From assembly GCF_900094925.1 (NCBI RefSeq), contig NZ_FMAY01000007.1, positions 186,001-250,000 on the forward strand: 64,000 bases of DNA. The letters are read 5' to 3'. The notes under the pieces were generated by a model. The model was not told where the DNA came from, made no database searches, and worked only from the letters and a program-made list of their open reading frames with translations. Origin of the DNA: Kosakonia oryzendophytica (GTDB lineage: Bacteria > Pseudomonadota > Gammaproteobacteria > Enterobacterales > Enterobacteriaceae). Shown piece after piece: positions 36,965 through 47,833 of this stretch. Positions within the stretch are counted from its first letter, which is position 1; every line of letters starts with the position of its first letter. A program made the translations under genes and the position numbers.

Positions 36965-37035
36965 TTTCCAGAAATCGGTCTATAAGATAAGGGCGAGAAT
37001 CTTAACCAGGCAGTCACCCTGCACGGAGATGTTTC

Positions 37036-37245
37036 ATGGCTATAGCAAAAGCGTACAATTTAAAGCAGGCATATCAAATGATTAGCTCAGGAAAACACAC
37101 TGAAGTCGAGCTGGCGTTTGATGTCGATGCCGATGCGTTTTTTATGTTATCGGCGAATTACGGCATGACCGGGGCGAAAATTACCCGTCACGATAATCAT
37201 TTTGTGCTGCGGCTTGAAGCGGAAGCGTCCTCTGCTTCCCATTGA
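37036..37245 (+). CDS. small hypothetical protein (69 aa)
   Basis: GGAG lies 8 bases before ATG 37036. The protein is mixed alpha/beta (AYQMISSGKHTEVELAFDVD, GAKITRHDNHFVLRLEAE). The strand-turn-strand end faintly recalls a TusA-like half domain, but the CPxP motif is absent, so no family is assigned. It follows the bd oxidase operon by 71 bases on the same strand and ends before a strong terminator. Confidence 0.55.
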   Translation: MAIAKAYNLKQAYQMISSGKHTEVELAFDVDADAFFMLSANYGMTGAKITRHDNHFVLRLEAEASSASH

Positions 37246-37475
37246 GTGACGACGCTTGTCGGTACTTCGGGTGGCAATGTGTGAGCATCGCCGTCCAATA
37301 CTGTTTTTATCCCATTTGTATGGCTGTCATCTGTGCGTTACATTGATGCCATTAAATAACGGCGAGCCTGGCCACACTGCCTCTGCTTCATCCGGCTTAT
37401 GGCTTCATTGGTTGTTACCTTCTCTTTACGCCAGCCGGTTTGCGGGCGTACACAAACTCGTTATCTGTCATTGTT

Positions 37476-37500
37476 CCCGGCCATGTGCCGGGTTTTTTTT
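37476..37500 (+). terminator. intrinsic terminator after the formate dehydrogenase/bd oxidase locus
   Basis: CCCGGC-CATGT-GCCGGG followed by eight T on the plus strand. It lies 230 bases after the 69-residue protein gene and overlaps the 3' end region of the TetR gene. Confidence 0.88.
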
Positions 37501-37505
37501 ATCGA

Positions 37506-38096
37506 TCAACGCGCACGAAGACCACTGGCCAGTTGCGTGAAGGCATCGATGACTTTGGGCAGTGTGGCCTGCGGATCTTCGCTGGCGGCCACCCACAAGG
37601 CGGCGTTGAGTGCCGCGCCATTCAGCAAACGGGCAGCGGCCTCCACATCGACGGGGTTCATTATACCGTCGCGTACCATCTCGCTTACCGCTTCCCGCGT
37701 GGCCTGTAAACAGGCATTCTGGCTGGGCCAGCGCGAAGGATCGCCAAGAAAAGCAGGGCCATCCAGCAGCACAATACGCTGCACTTCAGCATCCAGCGCC
37801 ATTTCGATATAAGCGATGCCTTCCGCAAGTAACCTGTCCCAGGGGGAGAGGATATCTGCCGCCCGCTCTCTGGCACGTTGCGCCATTTCGCCGTCCAGTT
37901 GGGCGACAACGGCGGCGAGCAATCCCTGTTTATCACCGAAATTATGATACAGCGCGCCGCGTGTCAGGCCGACGCTGGCGGTTAATTCGTCCATGGAGGC
38001 GGCGGCAAACCCTTTCTCTGCAAATGCTTTGCGTGCGGCAGCAACCAGTTTGCTGCGGTTCTCTTCCATGGTTTCAGCGCGACGTTTGACGGCCAT
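37506..38096 (-). CDS. TetR-family transcriptional regulator
   Basis: This 196-residue regulator has an N-terminal HTH (VAAARKAFAEKGFAAASMDELTASVGLTRGALYHNFGDKQ split here for description, residues about 15-60) and a helical ligand domain. ATG 38096 (MAVKRR) has AGGAGAG in front; the in-frame ATG 18 bases upstream lies before that site and is not used. Three ATACG-type repeats in the divergent gap are likely its operators. The divergent neighbour is a RidA-type gene. Confidence 0.85.
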   Translation of the reverse strand: MAVKRRAETMEENRSKLVAAARKAFAEKGFAAASMDELTASVGLTRGALYHNFGDKQGLLAAVVAQLDGEMAQRARERAADILSPWDRLLAEGIAYIEMALDAEVQRIVLLDGPAFLGDPSRWPSQNACLQATREAVSEMVRDGIMNPVDVEAAARLLNGAALNAALWVAASEDPQATLPKVIDAFTQLASGLRAR

Positions 38097-38114
38097 ACTC
38101 TCTCCTGTATTCAA

Positions 38115-38179
38115 ATACGCATCGTATGTGAATTGACATACGCGGCGTATGTGTGGTTAATTTCACATACGGTGTGTAT
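38115..38179. promoter_or_regulatory. three repeated TetR-type operators
   Basis: ATACG-CAT-CGTAT (38115-38127), ACATACG-CGG-CGTATGT (38136-38152, perfect) and ACATACG-GTG-TGTAT (38165-38179) are related dyads in the TetR/ridA gap. Their spacing of 21 and 29 bases between starts fits binding of two or more dimers, controlling both genes. Confidence 0.75.
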
Positions 38180-38240
38180 ATTAAATGAATGTTGCTCGCC
38201 GTGCATCCGTCCTTAACCGGCTAACAGCGAAAGGTGACTT

Positions 38241-38633
38241 ATGATATTGCGTGAACCCATTTTCCCCGTTAACCGCCATGCACTGTATGAGGAGCATGGC
38301 TATTCCGCCGCAATACGTTCCGGCGATTTAGTGTTTGTCTCCGGACAGGTTGGTAGCCGTAGCGACGGTAGTCCGGAACCGGATTTTGCCGCGCAGGTGC
38401 GACTCGCATTTGACAATCTACAGGCGACGCTGGCTGCCGCGGGGTGTACGCTGGACGATATTATCGATGTCACCACTTTTCATACCGATCCTGAACATCA
38501 GTTTGCGACGATTATGCAAGTGAAGCAGGCGATATTCCCACACCCACCGTATCCCAACTGGACGGCAGTTGGCGTGACATGGCTTGCGGGGTTTGATTTT
38601 GAAATCAAGGTGATTGCCCGCATGCCATCATAA
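38241..38633 (+). CDS. RidA-family protein
   Basis: This 130-residue protein is of the YjgF/YER057c/RidA family (VFVSGQVGSRSDGSPEPDF, AFDNLQATLAAAGCTLDDI, YPNWTAVGVTWLAG). RidA proteins deaminate reactive enamine/imine intermediates. The usual catalytic Arg of true RidA near the C-terminus (family IxxxR) is not seen as such, so it may be a Rid subgroup with another role, similar to YjgH beside a TetR regulator in E. coli. It is divergent from TetR. Confidence 0.85.
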   Translation: MILREPIFPVNRHALYEEHGYSAAIRSGDLVFVSGQVGSRSDGSPEPDFAAQVRLAFDNLQATLAAAGCTLDDIIDVTTFHTDPEHQFATIMQVKQAIFPHPPYPNWTAVGVTWLAGFDFEIKVIARMPS

Positions 38634-38637
38634 AAAA

Positions 38638-38670
38638 AAGCCTGCGAACCTTTTCAGGTATCGCAGGCTT
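38638..38670. terminator. bidirectional terminator between ridA-type gene and katG
   Basis: AAGCCTGCGA and TCGCAGGCTT pair around an ACCT-TTTC-AGGT inner stem. An A8 run lies on the left (T8 for katG on the minus strand). Confidence 0.85.
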
Positions 38671-38684
38671 TCATAGTGAGAGGC

Positions 38685-41260
<2,576 letters not shown>

Positions 41261-42757
41261 GTGCTGCACACAATCCGTATCGTCAACAGAATAAAAGAGA
41301 TTCCCGCTGATAGCGCAAATACCCTCTATTTGCTTCCTGATAGTTGGGATGATTGGGGGACTTTCCGCAATAAATATTACGTTATTCACTACAATCGTCA
41401 CGGTATCCGCACCGATCTGGGATATATCAAAATTGGTTGTCCGCTGGAGCAACTTGATGATCGCCGCCCCATATTAGACACGGAATTCGCTGCTCTTCCC
41501 CAGGGCTATTACGCATTAGGGCAGTCAGGGGAATATTATCAACGTGTTCGTGATCTGGGGCAGGAAACCGCCCGAGACATCCTGACAAAACTGAATGACG
41601 TGGTCTGGGATCGGCAACTCTACCTGCAATATCAGGATGAGCAGGCGATGCGGGATTCCTTACAGCGTTATGTCTCCACAACGACCATTGAAGGGCAATT
41701 TCGCAATATTTTGCAGGGCCGCGCGGCGCTGACCGAGTTCCACTTTACTTACCAAAAGCCCTATCAATCGCTGCATATTGATTTTGATGTTTATCCGGAG
41801 TCGGTGCCGCCAACCAATATCCATGTGCTGATTGGCAGTAACGGGGTGGGTAAGTCGACGATATTAACGGAGATCGCCGATATTGTTGTTGGGCGTGCAA
41901 CCCGCAGTGACGCCAATATTTACATCAACGATGGCAGCCTTTTTGCCAACGTGATTGCCATGTCGTTTGGCGCGTTTGAGAAATTTAACCCGCAATCCAT
42001 TGAGAGACGCACCGAGAATCAGGTGACCTACTCCTATATCGGTTCGAAGAAAACCCTGGCGCTCGATGGTAAAACGTTGACCATCGGCAAAACCATGGAT
42101 GATTTTTTCAACGAGTTTTACCAGAGTCTGCAAGCCTGTCGTTATGAACCGAAAAAAACACTGTTTCTCAACTCTGTTGAACATTTCCGTTACGACCCAA
42201 TCTTAGCCGCCCTGGCGCTGCCGGAGTTGCTGGAGCAGTGTGATGACAGGCAACGGCTGCACGCCGCCTTTAATGGGCTGAGTTCCGGGCATAAAATTGT
42301 GATTCTCAGTGTGGCGAAAATTATCGAAGTCATTGAAGAAAAAACATTATTGCTGATCGATGAACCCGAAACACATCTTCACCCGCCGCTGTTGTCTGCG
42401 TTCATTCGTCTGTTATCGACGCTGCTTGCTGAGTGCAACGGCGTGGCGATCATCGCCACCCATTCACCGGTTGTCTTGCAGGAAACGCCAAAACGCTGCG
42501 TGACGGTACTCTATCGTAGCGGTGACACTGTAACGTCCGAACGCCCTGAGCGCGAAACCTTCGGTGAAAACGTCTCCGTGCTGACCCGTTCGGCCTTTAA
42601 CCTGGAGTTATCCCGCACCGGTTACGTCAACCTTATCCAGCAGATGGTGCATGATTATCGCTATTTTGACGATATTTACCGGCAGTTCGGCGGTGAATTG
42701 GGGAGTGAAGCGTTATCCATCCTCAGCGCATTAAGCGACGATGAAGGGGACAGGTAA
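41261..42757 (+). CDS. AAA ATPase of a Septu-like system (PtuA-like)
   Basis: This 498-residue protein starts at GTG behind GGAGGAA. An N-terminal region of about 150 residues precedes an ABC/OLD-type ATPase with Walker A IGSNGVGKSTI (about 191-200), a signature-like GLSSGHKIVILS, Walker B TLLLIDEPETHLHP, and a His switch ATHSPVVLQ. It is followed 2 bases later by an HNH nuclease gene. ATPase plus HNH nuclease is the layout of the Septu antiphage system (PtuA/PtuB). Assignment is by domain order; I cannot check sequence similarity. Confidence 0.75.
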   Translation: MLHTIRIVNRIKEIPADSANTLYLLPDSWDDWGTFRNKYYVIHYNRHGIRTDLGYIKIGCPLEQLDDRRPILDTEFAALPQGYYALGQSGEYYQRVRDLGQETARDILTKLNDVVWDRQLYLQYQDEQAMRDSLQRYVSTTTIEGQFRNILQGRAALTEFHFTYQKPYQSLHIDFDVYPESVPPTNIHVLIGSNGVGKSTILTEIADIVVGRATRSDANIYINDGSLFANVIAMSFGAFEKFNPQSIERRTENQVTYSYIGSKKTLALDGKTLTIGKTMDDFFNEFYQSLQACRYEPKKTLFLNSVEHFRYDPILAALALPELLEQCDDRQRLHAAFNGLSSGHKIVILSVAKIIEVIEEKTLLLIDEPETHLHPPLLSAFIRLLSTLLAECNGVAIIATHSPVVLQETPKRCVTVLYRSGDTVTSERPERETFGENVSVLTRSAFNLELSRTGYVNLIQQMVHDYRYFDDIYRQFGGELGSEALSILSALSDDEGDR

Positions 42758-42759
42758 AG

Positions 42760-43620
42760 ATGTACGAGCTACCGTTGCCGACCGAATACCCTTTTGACAT
42801 TTTTTCCTGCCTGGTGCCCGGTTCGAAATTCGACATATTGCTGGCGAATCCGGAGGTGAGAGACAGCGTTTGGTTTTTTGACGAAATTTATCGGATTAAA
42901 GGCGCAACCGCGTCGCTTAATACGTTGCCGGTACTGAAGAAAGCCTTTTTACATCAGATGAGCAAAGAGGAGATGAAAAGTCTCTATAAAAACCGGCTGG
43001 TGGACAGTAAAGACGGACGTGATATCTACAATGCTATTATGGAGACGGCGATTAATCGTACCTGCCCGCTGTGCAGTTTGCGTAAAGTCAGCACGCTCGA
43101 TCACTATCTGCCTCAGGCCCACTACCCACAATATACGTTGCTGCGCGTGAACCTGTATCCGGCCTGCATCGAGTGCAATAAAGCCAAAACCGACAAAGTG
43201 AACCCCCGCAAAGCGAAGCAAACATACCATCCCTTTTTTGACAAACTGAAAGGGATTCTATGGCTCTCGGCGGAATACCGCGATACGCCCTCTCCGGCGC
43301 TACGCTATTACGTGAATGACCAAGTGCCCAACACCTACGCGTTGCGGGACAGAATGCGCTATCACTTCAACGAACTGGCGCTGGGCGATTTGTATGCCAG
43401 CTATGCCGGGCAGGCATTTTCGGACATCAAGGATGCATTGCAGAGGGTATACCGCAGAAAAGGAGCGGTGGGTGTAGAGCGATATTTGGCGCGCCAACAT
43501 CGGTCGTACTACAAATCCAATCCCAATAGCTGGGAAACCGTATTTTACGAAACACTGAAAAACAGTCCGACCTTCTGTGGCGGTGGGTTTAATAATATCG
43601 TCATGATCACCTTTCCGTGA
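42760..43620 (+). CDS. HNH nuclease of a Septu-like system (PtuB-like)
   Basis: This 286-residue protein has an HNH core: zinc-type CPLC (Cys102), the catalytic His in LDHYLPQAHYP (about 113-120), and CIECNKAK (Cys136), a classical McrA-type arrangement. The C-terminal 130 residues are an extension with aromatic and basic residues. It starts 2 bases after the ATPase stop. A DNA or RNA cleavage role in phage defence is inferred from this pairing. Confidence 0.75.
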   Translation: MYELPLPTEYPFDIFSCLVPGSKFDILLANPEVRDSVWFFDEIYRIKGATASLNTLPVLKKAFLHQMSKEEMKSLYKNRLVDSKDGRDIYNAIMETAINRTCPLCSLRKVSTLDHYLPQAHYPQYTLLRVNLYPACIECNKAKTDKVNPRKAKQTYHPFFDKLKGILWLSAEYRDTPSPALRYYVNDQVPNTYALRDRMRYHFNELALGDLYASYAGQAFSDIKDALQRVYRRKGAVGVERYLARQHRSYYKSNPNSWETVFYETLKNSPTFCGGGFNNIVMITFP

Positions 43621-43626
43621 TGGCAT

Positions 43627-43663
43627 GCGAGGCAACGCGCTGACGCGTCAGGGCTGGCCTCGC
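43627..43663. repeat. nested inverted repeat after the HNH gene
   Basis: GCGAGGC (43627-43633) pairs with GCCTCGC (43657-43663), enclosing the 12-base palindrome CTGACGCGTCAG (43640-43651). No T-tract follows. It may be an mRNA end structure or a cruciform. Confidence 0.5.
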
Positions 43664-43775
43664 TTACCTCGCTCAAGATGGCAGTGGCGGGGCTTCGCGT
43701 CCCACTATATTCCGCACTTGTGTCTTCAAAATCATCGGGTTATAAAAACAACTCACCACAACAAAGGATGATGTG

Positions 43776-45449
43776 ATGGCTGTCGTTACCCCGTTTCCCG
43801 TTGAACGTGCGCTGGCGGTGGTTAACCGCTGGTTTGATGAAACCGCCGCCCGACATGCGCCCTCTCAGGCTGCCTTTCCCATTGAAGATAACCCCTTGCG
43901 CGCGGCGGAGTATGCGCTGACCGTTAATTGTGATGCACAGCGCATCACGCTGGAGAGTGATGCCGAACGGTTTCGGGAAAACGACGCGGATTCTGATGAC
44001 TGGCAGGGTAGTCTGACAGCGGAAGAGGTGAACAGGGTCTGGATACCGGCCATCACCTCGCTTATCGAACAACGGCTACACGCCGCGTTTAACTACTACC
44101 GCTTTCGCGTTGACGCGCGTTTCGCCACCTGCGATGGCCTGCTGGCTGTCACCTTGCTGGATGTGGTCAATACAGCGAAAATCGCCCAGCTACGCTGCGC
44201 AATGGAGACCTGGCAACGCCGGGTGCTGGAAGAGGGCAATGCCCCAACGGATACCCACTCAACGCTGTTTTATTGCAGTAATGCGCTCAATGCGGATTTG
44301 TACCCGCAGCCAGATATTGCCGGGTTGCTGCGCGGCTGTGCGCGCATTGAGGCGTTAAACCGCAGCCATCCCGCACTGGCGGAACATCGCCACTGGATCG
44401 TCTTCCAGTTAAGCGAATGGGTCGAACAGCACTTTTTACCCCACTACTTTACGGTGGAAAAATCGGGCTGGGGCGAGTGTCATTATCACCTCAAGCCACA
44501 GGCGACTTTACTCGTTGATAGCGAGGATGGCGCGCAACCACTTGATCTGCTGCTGTATGTGGCGGTGCTGATCCTGCGTTTTGAACCCAGCTACAGTAAA
44601 CCGACAGGCTTGCAGTATCTGGCCCTGGCGCAGCAATTAGGCAGTGAAAAAGCCGGGCGATATCTACGGGAGGGCAGCGGGACGCTGGCGAACTGTGAAC
44701 ACCGGAGTCCGCTAATGCACGGCTGCGGCAATGACGTACTGGCGCACATTACGCTACATATTCGCGAGGAGTCCAGTGCGGCGTATCAGCAGGCTCTCGA
44801 CTTTATTATGCGGCTACTGGAGCAGGGGTTCCCGCGCCATTACCACATTACACTGAAGTCGACTGTGAAAGCCTTTTTGCCGGTTAAAGGCCTCGCGCGC
44901 TCTGATACGCACCGTTTTTTTGCTAATGCGCTGCGCTACCCTGAACTGCATGGGGTGCTGGAGCGGTACGCGCGTGTGGCTATCCATCAGTATGAATGGT
45001 ATGCCGATGCGGAAGCGGAAAAAAATTGCATGCCCGGTAGCTATGCTGTCTTTGGGCTGGCTCTGACCAGTGAGCGTTATTTCCCGCTGCTCTGCGACTA
45101 CATGGCGCAGGTGGATGATGAACACCAATCCGTACAGGATGCCTTTATTCACGCCTTTATCGGGCATTACAGTTTAAATGAACAGACGCTGCCGGTGCTG
45201 GTCTGTTGTTTATGCCGCGCCACCGATGCGCTGAAGATCAAACTCCAGTCGCAACTGGATGATGAATCCCTCCTGCGTCTGCTGGCGGCGCAGCTGACAC
45301 GTTTACCGTCTCACCGCGCCGAACATATTCTGTCGCTGGTGTGGGGAAAACGCGATAAGGTCGTGAAGCTGGCGGCCAAAGCCGACGGCGGCAAACAGAG
45401 TCTCTACCAGGCGCTGCTGCGTGCGGCGGACAAGGACGATAAAGTATGA
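43776..45449 (+). CDS. hypothetical protein (557 aa), operon with the next gene
   Basis: A soluble, largely helical protein with no signal peptide, no membrane segments and no nucleotide-binding or nuclease motif that I recognise. Notable stretches are SLTAEEVNRVWIPAITSLIE, a mid-protein region with WGECHYHLKPQATLLVDSE, and a Leu-rich C-terminus. ATG 43776 follows AAAGGA; a GTG 3 bases upstream is also open. Its stop overlaps the next ATG (ATGAG), so the two are coupled. The position after a Septu-like pair suggests accessory or defence-related DNA, but nothing in the sequence proves it. Confidence 0.6.
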   Translation: MAVVTPFPVERALAVVNRWFDETAARHAPSQAAFPIEDNPLRAAEYALTVNCDAQRITLESDAERFRENDADSDDWQGSLTAEEVNRVWIPAITSLIEQRLHAAFNYYRFRVDARFATCDGLLAVTLLDVVNTAKIAQLRCAMETWQRRVLEEGNAPTDTHSTLFYCSNALNADLYPQPDIAGLLRGCARIEALNRSHPALAEHRHWIVFQLSEWVEQHFLPHYFTVEKSGWGECHYHLKPQATLLVDSEDGAQPLDLLLYVAVLILRFEPSYSKPTGLQYLALAQQLGSEKAGRYLREGSGTLANCEHRSPLMHGCGNDVLAHITLHIREESSAAYQQALDFIMRLLEQGFPRHYHITLKSTVKAFLPVKGLARSDTHRFFANALRYPELHGVLERYARVAIHQYEWYADAEAEKNCMPGSYAVFGLALTSERYFPLLCDYMAQVDDEHQSVQDAFIHAFIGHYSLNEQTLPVLVCCLCRATDALKIKLQSQLDDESLLRLLAAQLTRLPSHRAEHILSLVWGKRDKVVKLAAKADGGKQSLYQALLRAADKDDKV

Positions 45450-46075
45450 GTTATATCGACGGTTACGATCATGAACTGATTGGTCAGTTAGGGTATTTAC
45501 CCATTTACCATCCACTGGAGAAGATCAACGGAGAAGGATGGGGAGCCTACGATTTTAGCGCCACACCGGAGAATTTAGTGCTTGGCGGCGGCAGCGGCGA
45601 GCATCCGGGGCTGGTGGTGCACCATTTGCCAATGCTGGTAACCCGCTTTCTGTATGCGCAGTTGAGCGATGCGGAAGAAGCAATGTTAACCGACGGGCAG
45701 AAAGCGTTTTTAGATGATCTCTATTATGCCGGGGAGGCGCTGGAGTTTTGCTGCTGGAGTGTAGCGGATTACGCCCGTTTGCAGACCATGGCGGAGAGCC
45801 CGACCTTTATGAACCCGGTCACCGCTGAAGAGCGGGTCGAGAACTGGATTGAAAAGTCACTGGGTGAACTGGTCTGGTATGCGCTACCCGACCTGAACCC
45901 GCACCACCAGGCATTACAGGATATCTTCCAGCGTTTTGATATATATCCTGCGATGCGCAATGTCACCATTGAACCACCGGGCTACCCGCCAGGGGGTGGC
46001 AGAATCCTCGAAAATGGCCGCGTGAAATGGGGCCACCGTCGTTGGCATGGTGGGCAGACGGAACGGCAAAACTGA
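45446..46075 (+). CDS. hypothetical protein (209 aa), coupled to the preceding gene
   Basis: This soluble protein begins MSYIDGYDHELIGQLGYLPI and ends with a Gly/Pro- and Arg-rich tail (PPGYPPGGGRILENGRVKWG). No family recognised, no signal peptide. It overlaps the 557-residue gene by four bases and therefore is probably made in fixed ratio with it, as expected for a two-component complex. The tail with RRWHGG is basic. Confidence 0.6.
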   Translation: MSYIDGYDHELIGQLGYLPIYHPLEKINGEGWGAYDFSATPENLVLGGGSGEHPGLVVHHLPMLVTRFLYAQLSDAEEAMLTDGQKAFLDDLYYAGEALEFCCWSVADYARLQTMAESPTFMNPVTAEERVENWIEKSLGELVWYALPDLNPHHQALQDIFQRFDIYPAMRNVTIEPPGYPPGGGRILENGRVKWGHRRWHGGQTERQN

Positions 46076-46103
46076 CAAAACGTGCGGTCTTCTTGACACT
46101 CCC

Positions 46104-46154
46104 TTGACAGTTATCTGCCTGGTCAGTAATTTCAATTGTAATTATTGACCAGGC
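46104..46154 (+). promoter_or_regulatory. marR-emrAB promoter with overlapping operator
   Basis: TTGACA (46104-46109) and TAATTT (46127-46132) are spaced by 17 bases. GCCTGGTCA (46117-46125) and TGACCAGGC (46146-46154) form a perfect inverted repeat with inner AATT symmetry overlapping the -10 and start region. This is the arrangement of an autorepressing MarR operator. Confidence 0.75.
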
Positions 46155-46161
46155 AAATATC

Positions 46162-46617
46162 ATGACAAACTCTACTGATATTCCCACCCCCCGGCTTCAT
46201 CTTGGTTTGCTGATCCACCTTGCAAACCAGTTCAAAGATCAGTTGATCAGCCACTATTTCTCCGCGACCGACATCACTGCGGCACAGTTCAAGGTACTGA
46301 TCAGCATCTACAAAGGGTTCAACAGCCCGGTGGAAGTCAGCAAAAATCTGCTGATGGATGCAGGGGCCATGAGCCGCATGCTTGAGCGCATGGTGAAACG
46401 TGAGTTAATTGTGCGTAACACCAATCAGGAAGATAAGCGCCAGGTCATTCTTGGATTGACCGACAAAGGGCGGGCGATTTGCGACCGTTTCCAGAATGAG
46501 GCGCTGGCCACCATTCTCGGAACGCTAACGGAACGCCTGACACCAGACGAAGCGCAACAGCTTGTTGCGTTGCTGATCAAAATGCTGCCGGATGAGGCCA
46601 CCCGCCCACATCGCTAA
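46162..46617 (+). CDS. MarR-family transcriptional regulator
   Basis: This 151-residue winged-helix protein (ITAAQFKVLISIYKGF, SMSRMLERMV region, REDKRQ-like NQEDKRQVILGLTDKG wing) is followed by efflux genes. The operator dyad in its own promoter indicates autoregulation and control of the downstream pump. ATG 46162 lies 7 bases past the operator end. Confidence 0.85.
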   Translation: MTNSTDIPTPRLHLGLLIHLANQFKDQLISHYFSATDITAAQFKVLISIYKGFNSPVEVSKNLLMDAGAMSRMLERMVKRELIVRNTNQEDKRQVILGLTDKGRAICDRFQNEALATILGTLTERLTPDEAQQLVALLIKMLPDEATRPHR

Positions 46618-46644
46618 GCTGTCCTGAATAAGGTTACGATAAAG

Positions 46645-47823
46645 ATGCAAACTCCCACTGCCCAACCGGAACGTGCACCGGGTAAACGTAAACGCAACTT
46701 TGCCATTCTGTTCATCGTGCTACTGCTGATCGCCGCAGGTTGCTGCGCCTGGTATTTCCTGTATGCCCGTTATTATGAAACCACTGATGATGCGTACGTG
46801 AACGCCAACCTGGTGACGCTGACGCCGCAAATCGCCGGTACGGTCACTCAGGTTGCCGTTGACGAAGGTGATTATGTGCAAAAAGGTCAACCGCTGGTGC
46901 GGTTGGATCCCAGCGACACGCAAATTGCACTGCAACAAGCAGAAGCCAACCTGGCCAGCACGGTGCGTCAGGTGCGTGGTTTATACAGCACAGTTGATAA
47001 TTACCGTGCGCAGGTCGAGGCGAAAAAGGTGGCGTTGCAAACGGCGCAAAATGACTATGCGCGGCGACAGAAGATTGCCGCCAGCGGTGCCATCGCCCCG
47101 GAAGATCTGGCGCATTACCGTGACGCAGTCACCAGTGCCAAAAGCGATCTTGCTGCCGTGCAACAAGCGTTAAGCACCAATCTGGCGATGGTGGATGACA
47201 CGGTTGTTGACAGCCATCCGGAAATCAAAAGTGCCGTCGCTACGCTGCGTCAGCGTTTTCTCGATAATGCGCGTAGCACCATTGTCGCCCCCGTCAGCGG
47301 CTTCGTTGCCAAACGCGCCGTGCAGCTTGGTATGCGAGTTGACTCCGGCACGACGCTGATGTCGATTGTCCCGCTGGATCAGGTCTGGGTTGATGCCAAC
47401 TTTAAAGAGAGTCAGATGAACACCATGCGTCTGGGGCAAAAAGTGACGTTGACGGCGGATCTCTACGGCGAAGATGTCGAGTACCAGGGCACCATTGAAA
47501 GCCTGGGCATCGGCACCGGTAGCGCGTTCTCATTGCTGCCTGCGCAGAACGCCAGCGGTAACTGGATCAAAATCATCCAGCGTTTACCGGTGCGCATCAC
47601 GCTTGATCCGCACGATATGGAGAAGCATCCGTTGCGCGTCGGGTTGTCGATGTCCGTACGTGTTGATATCCGCGATACCGACGGTCATCTGTTACCACAG
47701 CAGACCGTAGCTGCACCGCGCTTTACCACTGACGTTTACCAGAACGCGCTGGACCAGGCTGATCAACTGGTGGCGAAAATTCTTCATGACAACAACCAGG
47801 CGATAGCGTCCAACGCCCGCTAA
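46645..47823 (+). CDS. EmrA-like membrane fusion protein of an efflux pump
   Basis: This 392-residue protein has an N-terminal membrane helix (about 21-42), the EmrA segment ETTDDAYVNANLVTLTPQIAG, a lipoyl/barrel-sandwich region, an alpha-helical hairpin (about 95-190), and a beta-barrel ending near GTGSAFSLLPAQNASGNWIK. It should link the MFS pump to an outer-membrane channel such as TolC. It is followed by the pump gene after 10 bases. It is a divergent paralogue rather than the E. coli emrRAB ortholog, because the regulator differs from EmrR. Confidence 0.88.
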   Translation: MQTPTAQPERAPGKRKRNFAILFIVLLLIAAGCCAWYFLYARYYETTDDAYVNANLVTLTPQIAGTVTQVAVDEGDYVQKGQPLVRLDPSDTQIALQQAEANLASTVRQVRGLYSTVDNYRAQVEAKKVALQTAQNDYARRQKIAASGAIAPEDLAHYRDAVTSAKSDLAAVQQALSTNLAMVDDTVVDSHPEIKSAVATLRQRFLDNARSTIVAPVSGFVAKRAVQLGMRVDSGTTLMSIVPLDQVWVDANFKESQMNTMRLGQKVTLTADLYGEDVEYQGTIESLGIGTGSAFSLLPAQNASGNWIKIIQRLPVRITLDPHDMEKHPLRVGLSMSVRVDIRDTDGHLLPQQTVAAPRFTTDVYQNALDQADQLVAKILHDNNQAIASNAR

Positions 47824-47833
47824 GAGAGACGTT

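Noticed and set aside
37036-37245. TusA-family assignment of the 69-residue protein
   Set aside because: The CPxP motif is absent and the similarity is only of strand pattern.
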